Origin: JAKPQD01 sp029572965
GTDB taxonomy: Bacteria > Bacteroidota > Bacteroidia > Bacteroidales > DTGW01
Reading direction: 5' to 3'
DNA length: 64,000 nucleotides
Assembly (NCBI GenBank): GCA_035374585.1
Contig: DAOSPF010000003.1
Location: 1-64,000, forward strand
Position 1 is the stretch's first letter. Every line of letters begins with the position of its first letter. The position numbers and the translations under genes are program-made. Under the pieces are notes generated by a model. The model ran no database searches, was not told the origin of the DNA, and saw only the letters and a list, made by a program, of their open reading frames with translations. Of the stretch, positions 18,211-27,733 are shown one piece after another.

Positions 18211-18280
18211 CCCCCTCCTTTAAAAGGAGAGCTGTCTCCCGCCTCAGGCGGGAGGCAGGGGTAGTTTACTTGTAAACTAC
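18211..18280. repeat. Composite palindromic repeat / bidirectional terminator
   Basis: CCCCC...GGGGT closes two inner hairpins, CTCCTTTAAAAGGAG (18216-18230) and CTCCCGCCTCAGGCGGGAG (18236-18254), giving a three-stem fold. Directly after it is a perfect 9-bp palindrome GTAGTTTAC-TT-GTAAACTAC (18261-18280) that contains the stop codon of the minus-strand esterase. It lies between convergent genes, so it may terminate both; the GC-rich part looks like a dispersed Bacteroidetes palindromic repeat. Confidence 0.5.
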
Positions 18281-19125
18281 TTAGCCTTAATCCCCATAAT
18301 CGAAAGCATCTTTACCCCATAACGCTTACCTAATATTCGGTATCCTTCAGCGTTGAAATGGGCATTATCCTGCGAAGGGCATCCGGCTGAAGATATAACA
18401 TGGGCTGTTGGAATCGTTTCTGGGAGCTTATTAATAATGGCATTCATGCTTGAACAACAACTCCCTTCAGCCGAAACAACTTCTCCGGCTAAAAGTGGCA
18501 CCGACTCTGCCTTTAAAGAAAGGTCGGCGAGCATATCGTTGTATATTTTCTTAACATAAGTAGGCCATTGGGCATCTCCGGTATTGGTTTCGCCCTGGTG
18601 AAGAAGGATACCTTTTATAACCCCATCCTTTTTCGCCAATTTAGCCAAGTCTATAAGGTATTTGTACGGATTGTACTGATAATCTTTTACCTTATTGACA
18701 AACCAGCTCTCTTTGTAAGTAGAATCATAATCTTGATAAATATCTTTATCAAACAACCTGATATCGCAGCCGCCTACAGCAACATTAATAATACCAACAG
18801 TGATACTTTCTGGCAGGTTGGCCACCATTGTCCTGCCAAAGTAGTCGGCAGGTGAGAGTTTTGAGTGGCACTGACAGGAAGGAGGAATGGCATTGTACCA
18901 GGTTGCTTTTGTCCTATTTAAATTAGGGCAATCAAGCGCCTGAAATACCTTGAAACGACTATCTACAATAGAATCCTGAGCCTCAATAGCCCCCTGCCCT
19001 TCCATATTGGACTGCCCAAAACAAATATAAATGTAAAAATTAGGATTTTGGGCATTAAGGCCCATTCCTAACAAAACAACGCAGGCAAAAACAAATAGTT
19101 TTGCTTTTAAATTTTTTGATTTCAT
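18277..19125 (-). CDS. SASA/CE6-type carbohydrate acetylesterase, catalytic domain only
   Basis: 282 residues: a signal peptide (1-26, ending GLNAQ) and one SGNH-fold esterase domain. The nucleophile Ser39 lies in GQSNMEGQG and the catalytic His256 in DNAHF; block HQGETNTG matches the sialate O-acetylesterase/CE6 acetylxylan esterase family. It should remove acetyl groups from plant or bacterial polysaccharides. It is a close paralogue of the first 280 residues of the protein at 57747, but without that protein's carbohydrate-binding and T9SS domains. With no sorting signal it is predicted to stay in the periplasm. Confidence 0.87.
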   Translation of the reverse strand: MKSKNLKAKLFVFACVVLLGMGLNAQNPNFYIYICFGQSNMEGQGAIEAQDSIVDSRFKVFQALDCPNLNRTKATWYNAIPPSCQCHSKLSPADYFGRTMVANLPESITVGIINVAVGGCDIRLFDKDIYQDYDSTYKESWFVNKVKDYQYNPYKYLIDLAKLAKKDGVIKGILLHQGETNTGDAQWPTYVKKIYNDMLADLSLKAESVPLLAGEVVSAEGSCCSSMNAIINKLPETIPTAHVISSAGCPSQDNAHFNAEGYRILGKRYGVKMLSIMGIKAK

Positions 19126-19155
19126 TTTGTTTTCAATATTAGTTGATTATGGCCT

Positions 19156-19163
19156 CAAAAATA
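19156..19163 (-). promoter_or_regulatory. Putative -7 element of the CE6-type esterase
   Basis: On the minus strand reads TATTTTTG, matching TAnnTTTG, 30 bp before the start codon. Confidence 0.4.
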
Positions 19164-19168
19164 AACAT

Positions 19169-20755
19169 CTATTTTTTAATGAGGTTTATATTTTTTGGAA
19201 CAGCATACAAAAACAAACTAAAGAAAAGCGCCATAATCACGCATCCAATCATCCGCTCAAGCGTATCATCAGTGAAGAATGAAAACAATACCACGCAAAA
19301 GCTGACCAAAAACAAGTAAGAACTATATTTCCGTTCTAAAATACCAGGCAAAACAAACGAAAGCAAAAATACCACCAGCCCAACAATTCCGCTGCCTATC
19401 ATAATGGTAAGCAACTGGTTATGTGGATTCTGTTTTTTATCTTCGCCCAAATCCGGGCTATCTTTATCAAACTGAGCTTGTATATCATCATTGATATCCC
19501 CATAGCCGGTTCCGAACCATATATGCTCAGAAAAAACTTTCCAACCATTTTTCAAACCATTTATTCTGATAGTTACAGAACCAGCCGGAATACCTGTTCG
19601 CCTCCACTCGTCAAACTCCCTGATTAAATCATATATGCGGGCATTAACACCAACCTCAGCCAACTTATAATTATAATAACCCGATTCAATATTTCGTACA
19701 TCGCGGTCGGTAAGCTGCGACATACCAGCCGAATCTTTGCGCAACCCTTTTGAGGTAAGATAACTGACAAGCGTTACTTTTACCGGCACCCAACCAGCAT
19801 TATCGAGGCTATCAAACGCAACCTGGCTTCGTTTTGCCCATTGAATACGCAATTCTGGCTCGCATATATAAATATTCCTTAAATATCCATTAACACGAAT
19901 AGTATCATTTACACTATGCTCATATTTATTGCCATTCAATGTCAATGAGTCTAGTTTTGCTGTATTTTCAATATGTATTGCCCGATACTCATTCAAATTA
20001 CTTTTGAACAAATATGCTCCAGTTGCAATACTTAATAATCCAAGAACTACAAATGCAACTCGAATATAAACACTAATTTTTCTATACCTGACCAATAACA
20101 CAACCAGTAAAGTCAAAGCCAATGCCAAAATCCCTGTCAATGATTGTAAAATACCAAGAAATACAACTAACCAAACTATTGATATTATCATCAATACCTG
20201 AAATTTTCTATTTTGCGAGTGATATATTGCATATAACAAAAACAAGATATCAAGTACTATCAACAAAGCAAACCTTACAGACTCAACAAACACTGCAATC
20301 TGACGCACATTCGCAATTTTGTATTCAATGACGTGAAAAAAAATTAATAATGAAAAAAATGTAGCGGCAATATTGGCCAATGTATAAACCCATAACAATA
20401 CTTTAAGTTGTTGCCATGACAACTTTTCAAAAGAACCAATAATAATAGGGAACAGAACAATTGATATTTTGATGTTCGTAATCAAAAAAATATTTCTCTG
20501 AATATTTTCAGCATAAAACAAGCCTGCCAAAACAAATAACGTTGACCCGGCAAATATCCAAATGCTTTTTCTTTGCCCAAGGGCCTTAACCCGTTCTTTA
20601 AACCCGGGAGCTACAAACCACGAGAATACAAGCAACCCCTCGCCTATACTAACCAATGCTTTTGACAAGGGCAAACCTGCCAACAAGACAACTAATGAAA
20701 AAAAATAAATATTTTTTCTCAGCACATCCTTTACAACATATTGATAATATGACAT
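19169..20755 (-). CDS. O-antigen ligase / Wzy-family membrane protein
   Basis: 528 residues with about ten hydrophobic segments. The Wzy_C-type motif NPHNQLLTIMIGSG (about 455-468) with its His-Asn pair precedes the last membrane segments and is the hallmark of WaaL ligases and related polymerases. A hydrophilic loop of roughly 190 residues (about 245-440) between membrane segments is much larger than usual. It would join or polymerise lipid-linked oligosaccharide on the periplasmic face. Ligase and polymerase cannot be separated by sequence reading. It is divergent from the glycosyltransferase genes that follow. Confidence 0.85.
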   Translation of the reverse strand: MSYYQYVVKDVLRKNIYFFSLVVLLAGLPLSKALVSIGEGLLVFSWFVAPGFKERVKALGQRKSIWIFAGSTLFVLAGLFYAENIQRNIFLITNIKISIVLFPIIIGSFEKLSWQQLKVLLWVYTLANIAATFFSLLIFFHVIEYKIANVRQIAVFVESVRFALLIVLDILFLLYAIYHSQNRKFQVLMIISIVWLVVFLGILQSLTGILALALTLLVVLLVRYRKISVYIRVAFVVLGLLSIATGAYLFKSNLNEYRAIHIENTAKLDSLTLNGNKYEHSVNDTIRVNGYLRNIYICEPELRIQWAKRSQVAFDSLDNAGWVPVKVTLVSYLTSKGLRKDSAGMSQLTDRDVRNIESGYYNYKLAEVGVNARIYDLIREFDEWRRTGIPAGSVTIRINGLKNGWKVFSEHIWFGTGYGDINDDIQAQFDKDSPDLGEDKKQNPHNQLLTIMIGSGIVGLVVFLLSFVLPGILERKYSSYLFLVSFCVVLFSFFTDDTLERMIGCVIMALFFSLFLYAVPKNINLIKK

Positions 20756-20900
20756 ATATAATCTTTTACACTTTTTACATCGTAAAAATAGAACGAATAA
20801 TCAAAAATTTGTTAAAAATTAATATTTTTGAACACCTTATACCATGATATGCAGCAAAAAGCTACGACACTTTGAGTATAATGATTAAAACTAACTAAAC

Positions 20901-23111
20901 TTGAAGCAAAGCCAAAATATTTTATTAAGCAGGATTGATGCGATTGGAGATGTTGTACTTTCATTGCCCGTTGCTGGCATTTTAAAAAACCTTTTCCCGG
21001 ATTGTACCATCTTTTTTTTGGGTCAGACATATACAAAAGATGTTATTAAAACATGCCAATATATTGATAATTTCATTGATTGGAACCAAATAAAAGACCT
21101 AAACCCTAAAACTCAAATTGATTTTTTCAGAAAACTCAACATTGATGTTGCCATACATATTTATCCAAACTTTTTCATTTCATGGATTCTCAAGTCTGCC
21201 GGCATCCCTATCAGAATTGGGACAAGCAGAAGATGGTACCATCAGCTTTTTTGCAACAAAAAAATATCTTTTAGCCGACGCTCTTCAAACCTGCACGAGG
21301 TAATGCTCAACCTGAAACTACTTATTCCTTTCGATCTGGGAAAAACAATAAACTACGAAACCCTTTCAATCATAAATGGCATAATACCTCCAACTATACC
21401 AGATGAATTAAATTCGCTGCTGGACAAAAACCGTTTTAACCTTATCATCCATCCAAAATCTAAAGGACATGGAAAAGAATGGGGCATTGAAAATTATGCA
21501 AAACTGTTAGGCCTGCTCGATAATTCAAGGTTTAATTTTTTTGTAACAGGAACACTGGATGAAAAAAAAGAAATCCAGCAAGAAATACTAAACAAATACC
21601 CACAAGCGATAGACTTAGTTGGCAAACTCTCATTGGACGAGCTTATTGGCTTTATTTCAAGGGCAGACGGGTTAGTAGCTTCCGGAACCGGGCCTCTGCA
21701 TTTAGCTGCTGCTACCGGAATTCATGCCATTGGGCTTTTCCCTCCAATAAGACCGGTCTTTTCGAGAAGGTGGGCACCTGTTGGGGTAAATGCAAAAGCT
21801 TTTGAAGCAAAAAAAATATGCGTAAAATGCAAAAAAAACGCTAAATGCGATTGCCTTAGGCTTTTTAAACCAGAAATTGTTGCAGAATACCTTAACACTC
21901 TACATAAACCTTCGCAGAAAAAACAACTGGAAGCCAATATTTTTAAACCTTCAGCACTTGATTGGGAGCAATTCAGGATACAACAGGCCCAAAAATTTGA
22001 AAATTTTGTAAGTGACAAAAAAACTAAAGTATTTACTTCAACAAATCAGATTTTCAAAAAGAATAGAATTATTGTTTCGGTAGATAAAATAAACAAGCCT
22101 AATTGCGGACTTGGAAGAGTAGCTATTGATTTTAGCAAAGCGTTGATTAATGAAAAAAAAGAAAACTGTTACTTTTCGTTCATCCTTACCGGAAACAATT
22201 CGTACGATTACTTTAGGGACCAGGACATAAAAAGGTTTAAGTTCATCCACCGCTTTTTCAAGGCCGATTTTGGAGAGTATGACGTAGCCCACTATTTACA
22301 CCAAACCCCGTCATTCAAAATCAAGGGAGCCAAAAAAACAATATTGACCATCCATGATTTGAATTTTTTATATACCAAAAGCAACATTAAAGCTAACAGA
22401 TATTTAAAGCATATCCAACGAAATGTTGATAAAGCAGATGCTATAGTTTTTATTTCAAATTTTACCAAAGAAATTTGTTTTCAACACCTTCAAATCTCGC
22501 CCGAAAAAATCACAAGAGTTATTTACAACGGAGTAAACCTGCCTAAAACTATCCCGATAAAACCGCCATTCATTAATGGGACAACATTTATTTTTTCTAT
22601 TGGACAATTTCTGGCTAAAAAAAATTTTCACACCCTAATTCCCTTTATCAAACTTTTCCCATCTAATATTCAACTTGTCATTGCCGGAGAAAAAGACACA
22701 TCGTATGGCAACTACGTCCGAAAACTAATCAGTGACTACAACCTTCAAAACCAGGTAATCCTCCCCGGTTCTGTTTCGGAGGCTGAGAAACTTTATTTAT
22801 ATCAAAATTGCGAAGCATTTGTTTTCCCCTCTTTAGCCGAAGGCTTTGGACTACCTGTTATAGAAGCAATGCGGGCAGAAAAACCAGTATTTTGCTCTGA
22901 CAAAACCAGCTTAAAAGAAATTGGCAATGGCCATGTTTTTTTCTGGGAATCGTTTGACCCGCAACAAATGTTTATGACCTTCCAGAATGGCATGAAATCC
23001 TTTGACGAAGCTAAAAAAAAATCGGCATACGAATATAGCATGAAGTTTACCTGGGAAGAAAATGCTCGTCAATACCTTTCTCTATACCATTTATTTACTG
23101 AAAATGAATAA
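20901..23111 (+). CDS. Two-domain glycosyltransferase: GT9 (heptosyltransferase-like) fused to GT4
   Basis: 736 residues. Residues 1-330 are a GT9 fold: ILLSRIDAIGDVVLSLP at the N-terminus and the sugar-nucleotide block GTGPLHLAAATG. A Cys cluster CVKCKKNAKCDC ends this part. From about 375 a GT4 fold starts: CGLGRVAIDFSKAL, VFISNFTKE, and the EX7E motif EGFGLPVIE. Two GT-B enzymes in one chain suggest two successive sugar transfers to an LPS/O-antigen core. The start is TTG at 20901: an in-frame stop lies three codons upstream and the GT9 motif begins at once, leaving no ATG option. Its last codons overlap the next gene. Confidence 0.88.
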   Translation: MKQSQNILLSRIDAIGDVVLSLPVAGILKNLFPDCTIFFLGQTYTKDVIKTCQYIDNFIDWNQIKDLNPKTQIDFFRKLNIDVAIHIYPNFFISWILKSAGIPIRIGTSRRWYHQLFCNKKISFSRRSSNLHEVMLNLKLLIPFDLGKTINYETLSIINGIIPPTIPDELNSLLDKNRFNLIIHPKSKGHGKEWGIENYAKLLGLLDNSRFNFFVTGTLDEKKEIQQEILNKYPQAIDLVGKLSLDELIGFISRADGLVASGTGPLHLAAATGIHAIGLFPPIRPVFSRRWAPVGVNAKAFEAKKICVKCKKNAKCDCLRLFKPEIVAEYLNTLHKPSQKKQLEANIFKPSALDWEQFRIQQAQKFENFVSDKKTKVFTSTNQIFKKNRIIVSVDKINKPNCGLGRVAIDFSKALINEKKENCYFSFILTGNNSYDYFRDQDIKRFKFIHRFFKADFGEYDVAHYLHQTPSFKIKGAKKTILTIHDLNFLYTKSNIKANRYLKHIQRNVDKADAIVFISNFTKEICFQHLQISPEKITRVIYNGVNLPKTIPIKPPFINGTTFIFSIGQFLAKKNFHTLIPFIKLFPSNIQLVIAGEKDTSYGNYVRKLISDYNLQNQVILPGSVSEAEKLYLYQNCEAFVFPSLAEGFGLPVIEAMRAEKPVFCSDKTSLKEIGNGHVFFWESFDPQQMFMTFQNGMKSFDEAKKKSAYEYSMKFTWEENARQYLSLYHLFTENE

Positions 23112-24132
23112 GATATTCATTTATTGCCCGGGTAATATAATAAGTGGGGGAACAAACAGTTTGCACATTTTGTGCAAAGCTTTAGAAAAAAATGGCTTTG
23201 AAGCAGGGATGTACTATATCAACCCGGTTGAAAAGATTATTAACAGTGATATTGTCCGTTCTTTCCAAACCACTTCATTTGGCCCTCCAAAAGACCTCGA
23301 ACAAAATATTATTATTGTCCCCGAAACAATGGTGGGGTATCTAAAACAATTTAACAATGCCCAAAAGATAGTTTATTGGTTGTCCTCTGTTTACTTTTTT
23401 AAAAACCCTCCTTTTAAATTTCCATTCAATATAAAAATTTTCCGAAAACCCATCTATCTGGATTGGTACACCTATCAATCACAAAGCTTGTCAAGCCGTT
23501 TGCGGGTCAGACTTCTAAAATGGGCCAAAAAAGACAGTCAAATATGGCAAAATTCATACCACCATATTACAAACTCTTTTTTTATCTCAGACTTTCTTTC
23601 ATTTTTGGGTATCCCGCAAACATTTGTCTTACACAATCCTGTAAGAGATGAGTTTTACCAGCCCCTTGCAAACACACCCAAACAAAAATTAATACTTGTT
23701 GGCCCCAAAACCCCAAAAAATATATTATATATTATAAAGAAAAGATTTCCAGGATTTCAGGTATTACAAGCAAAAAAAATCCCTCCCGAAGAAATGTTCC
23801 TGCTTTATCAAAAAAGCATTTTATTTATTGAGCTTGGGCACTCAAACCGCGACCGATGTATCAGGGAAGCCGCCCTGAGAGGTTGTATAATTTTAGTTAG
23901 CAACTCGGGAGGCAATAAAAACCAACACGACACCCCTATAGCTGATTATTACAAAATAAATACAAGCAAAAAATACAATAATTTACTCCTTAATAAGATC
24001 GACGAGATAATAAAAAATTATGACAAACATCTTGCAAACTTTGAACATTTCAGGACTTTCCTTTTAGAAGAAAAAAAACAATTTGAGAAAAGGGCTCTAT
24101 TGATTTTTGAGCAAATAACAAGCAAAAATTAA
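23104..24132 (+). CDS. Putative glycosyltransferase of a surface-polysaccharide cluster
   Basis: 342 residues from ATG 23104, which overlaps the previous stop codon by 8 bp (ATGAATAA), so the two are translationally coupled. The N-terminus IFIYCPGNIISGGTNSLH has the Gly-rich first loop of GT-B enzymes; the second half carries LILVGPKTPKN and a REAALRGCIILVSNSGG block, close to the donor-binding site of GT4-like enzymes. A full EX7E motif is not obvious. Role in O-antigen or capsule synthesis is inferred from neighbours. Its stop codon overlaps that of wzi on the other strand. Confidence 0.72.
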   Translation: MNKIFIYCPGNIISGGTNSLHILCKALEKNGFEAGMYYINPVEKIINSDIVRSFQTTSFGPPKDLEQNIIIVPETMVGYLKQFNNAQKIVYWLSSVYFFKNPPFKFPFNIKIFRKPIYLDWYTYQSQSLSSRLRVRLLKWAKKDSQIWQNSYHHITNSFFISDFLSFLGIPQTFVLHNPVRDEFYQPLANTPKQKLILVGPKTPKNILYIIKKRFPGFQVLQAKKIPPEEMFLLYQKSILFIELGHSNRDRCIREAALRGCIILVSNSGGNKNQHDTPIADYYKINTSKKYNNLLLNKIDEIIKNYDKHLANFEHFRTFLLEEKKQFEKRALLIFEQITSKN

Positions 24133-25538
24133 AATTTCTTTTTAGCGCAAACACCCAAAGCAAAGCTATTTCCCAAAAAGGCTCCTTTATCCCAACCAAC
24201 ACAAAGCTGGACATGCAAGTCTTTCAATGAAGGAATATCTCTGCCAACTTTAAACATCATTGAATGTTGGCCTTTTTCCCCTATCGGAACGCTATATGTA
24301 CCTTTATTAATCGAATAAGAATATTTTAATTCACACTGCAAATGATTATATTCATATAAACCTGCAAAATAAAATGCCAATACCCTGTTATTGGTGACAA
24401 TATTACTATCTTTTTCATTAATAGCCGGAGATGTTATAAATGGCGTACCAATGGTATTACCTTTATAAGTCCATGATTGATAAATATAATTATTAAAATA
24501 ATTGTCATTGCCAGCTTTAGGGTTCCAAAACGGAATAGGGACATCAGTCACCCAAACCAATTCAATAGGGCCACTTTGATAGGTCGTTTTTGTAAACTCA
24601 AGTACGACCTCTTTTAAATGAGCTGTTTCATCATTATTCTTAAATGTCAGGCCATATAATCCGTCTCCTTGAGGTGAGATAAATTTACTACCAGATTTAT
24701 CTTCAAAGATTGTTTGATAATACAACCCAACAGTCTTGTTTTTAAAGTCATAATCAAGCCCATATTGTCTTGACCCCATGTGATTGCCAACCTGGTTAAA
24801 AGACTCGCTTTGTACAACATTTGCCCCTGGAGGGTTTTTGGCAAAAAATAAATATACAAAGTCTTTCAACGAACTGGGTTGCCTGCCTAATGTTGAAGAA
24901 ACGCCTCCCCACTGTAGAGCATGATGGTACCCATAATTGAAATGCAATGGCTTCTTTCCTCCAAACCTGATATTAACATACTTATAATGAATATATGAAT
25001 CTCTAACCCATCGGTTTTCATTCTCAGCCCATCCATGCGTAACCTCGCCTTTTATTTCAACATAACCTTTGGTAAAAGGCACAAAAGTATATTTATCTAT
25101 GCCAAGCGAAACTTTAGGATATGGTCTGGCATTAGAAGAAAACAAAACTGAACCACTCGACAATTCGGATGTCTGGTTGCCATATACCTGTCTATAAAGC
25201 CCACCTTTGAATATAATACAAAAAGCCCGAAAAGTTGCATAAAGTTGGTTGAACTGCAAATTATTACTTTTATCCCTGATTCCATACAAATCCATGCCAT
25301 AATTAACCTCAAATTTCTTTTCCCTGTTTTCTTCTGTACCCATCAAAACACGGGCATACAAACAATTTTTATTATTGTTAAATACCCCAAATTGATTACT
25401 GTACAACCAAAAAGGGGCATTTTCTCCATTTGACACAAAACCGCCAGTTTCACCATATACAAATGGTTTCTCAATCATTTGCCCAAAAACTATTATACTT
25501 TGAGAAAGAAAAAGTAGAAAAAAGAAAATGTTTTTCAT
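24129..25538 (-). CDS. Wzi-family capsule assembly outer-membrane protein
   Basis: 469 residues: signal peptide to about residue 19 (IIVFGQ) then a barrel with many alternating aromatic strands, ending in KKKF. The region KPFVYGETGGFVSNGENAPFWLYSNQFG and later MGSRQYGLDYDF match the Bacteroidetes branch of the Wzi capsule family. Wzi anchors or organises capsular polysaccharide at the outer membrane. It converges on the glycosyltransferase upstream with a 4-bp overlap of the two stop codons. It supports assigning 19169-25538 to surface polysaccharide. Confidence 0.85.
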   Translation of the reverse strand: MKNIFFFLLFLSQSIIVFGQMIEKPFVYGETGGFVSNGENAPFWLYSNQFGVFNNNKNCLYARVLMGTEENREKKFEVNYGMDLYGIRDKSNNLQFNQLYATFRAFCIIFKGGLYRQVYGNQTSELSSGSVLFSSNARPYPKVSLGIDKYTFVPFTKGYVEIKGEVTHGWAENENRWVRDSYIHYKYVNIRFGGKKPLHFNYGYHHALQWGGVSSTLGRQPSSLKDFVYLFFAKNPPGANVVQSESFNQVGNHMGSRQYGLDYDFKNKTVGLYYQTIFEDKSGSKFISPQGDGLYGLTFKNNDETAHLKEVVLEFTKTTYQSGPIELVWVTDVPIPFWNPKAGNDNYFNNYIYQSWTYKGNTIGTPFITSPAINEKDSNIVTNNRVLAFYFAGLYEYNHLQCELKYSYSINKGTYSVPIGEKGQHSMMFKVGRDIPSLKDLHVQLCVGWDKGAFLGNSFALGVCAKKKF

Positions 25539-25566
25539 CCGTAAATAACTTTTTTTAATAAGGTCG

Positions 25567-25623
25567 GATGAACCCCGAAAGGCTCTCCGAAGAAAAACTC
25601 GTCCCGATTAGTCGGTATTCATC
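25567..25623. other. Candidate structured RNA in the 329-bp spacer between wzi and a T9SS cargo gene
   Basis: GATGAA (25567-25572) pairs with TTCATC (25618-25623), and CCGA (25575-25578) with TCGG (25612-25615), giving a two-part closing stem with a 2x2 internal loop; CCGATTAGTCGG at 25604-25615 offers an alternative hairpin. This 60-bp GC-richer island stands out in an otherwise AT-rich spacer (25539-25867). In the minus sense it would lie in the wzi leader. I could not match it to a known riboswitch. Confidence 0.35.
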
Positions 25624-25867
25624 TTTGTTTGTGTTTAACGAATCATGCTCGTTTCATCATAATAAATTTTATTATTTAGGGAATGACCGCTTGCTCCAAC
25701 AAATAAATATCATTGTATTTTTATTTGCCAACAATCATGAGAGTTTCATCAACCCAAACCCATCAAGGCACAAAAGTATGGTATTTTATCTTATCGCTTT
25801 CCTTTTTAATTTTTTTTAATTTCATTTTTTTCTTAACTTGCATCTATAACCCCAAACTTCAAAAAAT

Positions 25868-27733
25868 ATGAAAAAATCACTATTGCTACTGGCATTAGCC
25901 GGTATTTATTGTATTGTATCAGGCCAATACTCTTTTATCCAGGATTTCAAAAATGGCACGCAGCCAGAAACAGGCTGGGTAATACATGTTGGAGGCACAT
26001 ACAACTCAGAGCCTAACTCGGGAAAAGCCATCCCTTCGTTAATGTTTTCGGCCAACAACCAATATATAGAAACTCCATCATTTAAAGGGCAACACAGCTT
26101 ATCCTTCTGGATGAAAGGAAATAAAACAGACTCTGCATCAACAATGCAAGTCCTTATTTTTTGTAATAACAATTGGTACCTTGCTCACAAAATATCGCAA
26201 ATCTCCCAAACAGGTGCTAATTATTCCTTTATGTTACCAGATACAGCAGAAAAGTTGAAGTTTGAATATAAAAAAAGCGCCGGGAATGTAGCCTTAGATG
26301 ACATAGTATTATTCGCCAAAAACTTATTTCCAGAAATCACCTATATCAGGCTTACAGAAAATAATGACGTTGCAGCTTTAATTAATATCAAAACAAACAA
26401 CATCGGAAAAATAACCTATTTGGTAACATCGAAAGATGAACCCTCACCCAATGCGGCACAAATAGCAGACACCTCTCTGTACAGCGGAAAAATATTAGAT
26501 TATGGAAAAACAGATATTACAAAACCAGATTCGACAAGTATAGTACTACAATGTTTACCATCAAACAGCAATTTGAAAGCTTTCTTCATTGTTGCAGATT
26601 TAAAAGACTCGTTCAGCATTGAACAACAGCCGGTGAAACTGGGAATAAACACACCAGAACGCAACAGATACCCATTTTTTAAAGGCATTTATAAAGGTGA
26701 TGCCAGCGCCGAAAAAGCTATACAAATATTTAACCCCACTAAAGAAACTATAAACCTTACCAATTATAGAATTTTAGTAGCTACTAATGGCAAAGGCTGG
26801 GGCTTTGATTACTATTTTGAAAATGGCAAAAGTATAAAACCAGGCTCTACTTACCTCATAGTAAATGCTGGAGCTGAATTTATAGACATTGATAAAGCTG
26901 ACGAAATCACTACTTCTGTTTTATGCAAATTCAGCGGAAATGACGCATTGGCCTTGCAAAAAAAATTTGACAATTCAAATGCCTGGTATATTATTGATAT
27001 ATTTGGCAACCCATATTCAAGCGCAAACTTCAATATAGCAGGTAAAAAATCGGCGGCAAATAAATACAATGCCATCAGAAAAGATTCTGTTGATACTGGA
27101 AATGTAAACTGGTCTGTTTCTGCAGGAAATACTGAAGGAGACAGTGAATGGGAACTCATTGCCCTTAGTGATTTTGGATTATTGCCCATTGTTTTGCCCC
27201 CATATATGCCAAAACTAAGCTTCATAGATATCTCAATTGATGGAATTGCAGCCCAATCAATTGATTCCATTAACTACACAATAACTTTTAGCACAAACGG
27301 GACTGTAAATGATTTAAAACTAAACTATCGACTTGACTCTGCAGCATTGATAGAGCCATTGCCCGATTCTATCAGAGATTATTCGCAGCCCGTCATTTAC
27401 AGCATATTTTCAAAAGAAAGTGAAGACACTGTAAAATGGAAGATAATAGTAAATGGAAACAAAAATATCATTACTAATATTACCAATGAAAAACCTTTTA
27501 TTTATTATAATCAACAAAACAAAACGATTGTTATCAAACAAACTTCTAATGAAAATTTCAGCTATGCCATTATTTACAATAGCTCAGGACAGGTAATAAA
27601 AAAAGCAAAATTAAACTTCGAAAATAATTTTATCAATATACCCAAGCTCCCTTCTGGTTTATATGTTATTAAGCTATTAAAAAACAATGCAAAATACAGC
27701 AAATCAACAACTATTAACATTTTTAGGCGATAA
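25868..27733 (+). CDS. T9SS-secreted protein with lamin-tail domain
   Basis: 621 residues. Signal peptide 1-19 (IVSGQ); residues 20-155 look like a concanavalin-like/choice-of-anchor domain (DFKNGTQPETGW, VALDDIVLF); about 255-395 is a lamin-tail domain (AIQIFNPTKETINLTNYRI), common in secreted Bacteroidetes proteins; the last 75 residues are a T9SS type A sorting domain (YNSSGQVI, LPSGLYVIKLL). It should be exported across the outer membrane by the PorT-containing T9SS. No catalytic domain is recognisable; an adhesive or matrix role is possible. Followed by a weak hairpin near 27744-27775. Confidence 0.82.
   Translation: MKKSLLLLALAGIYCIVSGQYSFIQDFKNGTQPETGWVIHVGGTYNSEPNSGKAIPSLMFSANNQYIETPSFKGQHSLSFWMKGNKTDSASTMQVLIFCNNNWYLAHKISQISQTGANYSFMLPDTAEKLKFEYKKSAGNVALDDIVLFAKNLFPEITYIRLTENNDVAALINIKTNNIGKITYLVTSKDEPSPNAAQIADTSLYSGKILDYGKTDITKPDSTSIVLQCLPSNSNLKAFFIVADLKDSFSIEQQPVKLGINTPERNRYPFFKGIYKGDASAEKAIQIFNPTKETINLTNYRILVATNGKGWGFDYYFENGKSIKPGSTYLIVNAGAEFIDIDKADEITTSVLCKFSGNDALALQKKFDNSNAWYIIDIFGNPYSSANFNIAGKKSAANKYNAIRKDSVDTGNVNWSVSAGNTEGDSEWELIALSDFGLLPIVLPPYMPKLSFIDISIDGIAAQSIDSINYTITFSTNGTVNDLKLNYRLDSAALIEPLPDSIRDYSQPVIYSIFSKESEDTVKWKIIVNGNKNIITNITNEKPFIYYNQQNKTIVIKQTSNENFSYAIIYNSSGQVIKKAKLNFENNFINIPKLPSGLYVIKLLKNNAKYSKSTTINIFRR

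Noticed and set aside
23062..23103. Upstream in-frame start for the glycosyltransferase at 23104
   Set aside because: It lies within the preceding gene; ATG 23104 begins the GT-B fold and overlaps the stop codon in the usual way.
25560..25630. tRNA or known riboswitch
   Set aside because: No cloverleaf with a T-loop sequence, and no match to a riboswitch consensus that I know.
25568..25819. 83-residue plus-strand frame in the wzi spacer
   Set aside because: Low-complexity translation, covers the possible structured RNA, no signal or domain.
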